Below, one piece after another: positions 63,865 to 64,000 of a stretch of 64,000 nucleotides of DNA. The notes below the pieces were generated by a model. That model was not told the DNA's origin, made no database searches, and saw nothing but the letters and a program-made list of their open reading frames with translations. A program made the position numbers and the translations under genes. Within the stretch, counting starts at the first letter, position 1; each line of letters opens with the position of its first letter. The stretch comes from Zygnema cylindricum (taxonomy: Eukaryota > Streptophyta > Zygnematophyceae > Zygnematales > Zygnemataceae), in contig JBBHKE010000444.1 of NCBI GenBank assembly GCA_037447655.1, forward strand, positions 1 through 64,000. The letters are read 5' to 3'.

Positions 63865-64000
63865 GTGTAAACGTACTGTACTGTCAATATGTGTTTCCAA
63901 TATAACATGTGTTTCCAATATAACAGTATGTGTTTTTGCAAGTTAACTATGGTTTGAATGCGTGAAACCAACGGGAAACGCTAGATGTTGTTTATTCGTA

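Overview
The window is nuclear DNA from a plant-lineage (streptophyte) eukaryote. The evidence is an intron-split MYST histone acetyltransferase of the plant HAM1/HAM2 type, a plant HSD/steroleosin-type short-chain dehydrogenase, a tRNA-iMet-primed chromovirus and degraded Ty1/copia elements. The sequence does not place the organism more finely. Both real genes have introns of a few hundred to about 1,400 bases carrying transposon debris. No prokaryote-like operon, CRISPR array or rRNA gene was seen.

Layout. 1-7000: half of a foldback hAT-like MITE whose C31/G29 apex is the first 60 bases of the window, then featureless DNA, an F-box relic and a dense cluster of TA-flanked MITEs. 7071-14186: complete MYST acetyltransferase gene, nine exons, 532 residues. 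14187-17200: purine-rich 3' flank, a LINE-like C-terminal relic and hAT-MITE debris. 17272-25053: a young, apparently intact Ty3/gypsy chromovirus (968-bp LTRs, TSD TTACT, gag and pol on the minus strand joined by a canonical -1 slippery heptamer) inserted inside an older hAT-like MITE. 25054-30690: a second LINE-like relic, MITEs, and a broken F-box/LRR-like gene (one stop, one frame change). 31850-35400: dead copia element, then a tRNA-like sequence. 36590-42175: a pyrimidine minisatellite and many MITEs, including a MITE containing both a solo LTR and another MITE. 42176-44454: a non-coding block with a TATA box and a very dense CCGTAC/CGTACA cluster, ending at a 10-N gap. 44600-49728: a second dead copia element with a solo LTR inside it and LTR/minisatellite material downstream. 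49749-55316: two direct copies of a 1.85-kb segment around a 1.8-kb spacer. 55321-58148: more MITEs. 58503-62548 and beyond: 5' part (five exons) of an HSD-type dehydrogenase running off the right end, followed by two large TA-MITEs.

The window is best read as two housekeeping-type genes embedded in layered insertions. Because elements interrupt one another, target-site duplications (TSDs) and one natural empty site can be read directly. The most unusual signals are: (a) a TA-duplicating MITE population in which a short variable segment of the terminal inverted repeat differs between copies but is mostly matched at both ends of the same copy; (b) hAT-like foldback MITEs with a homopolymer C/G hairpin at the apex; and (c) the GGGAAAC frameshift site of the chromovirus.
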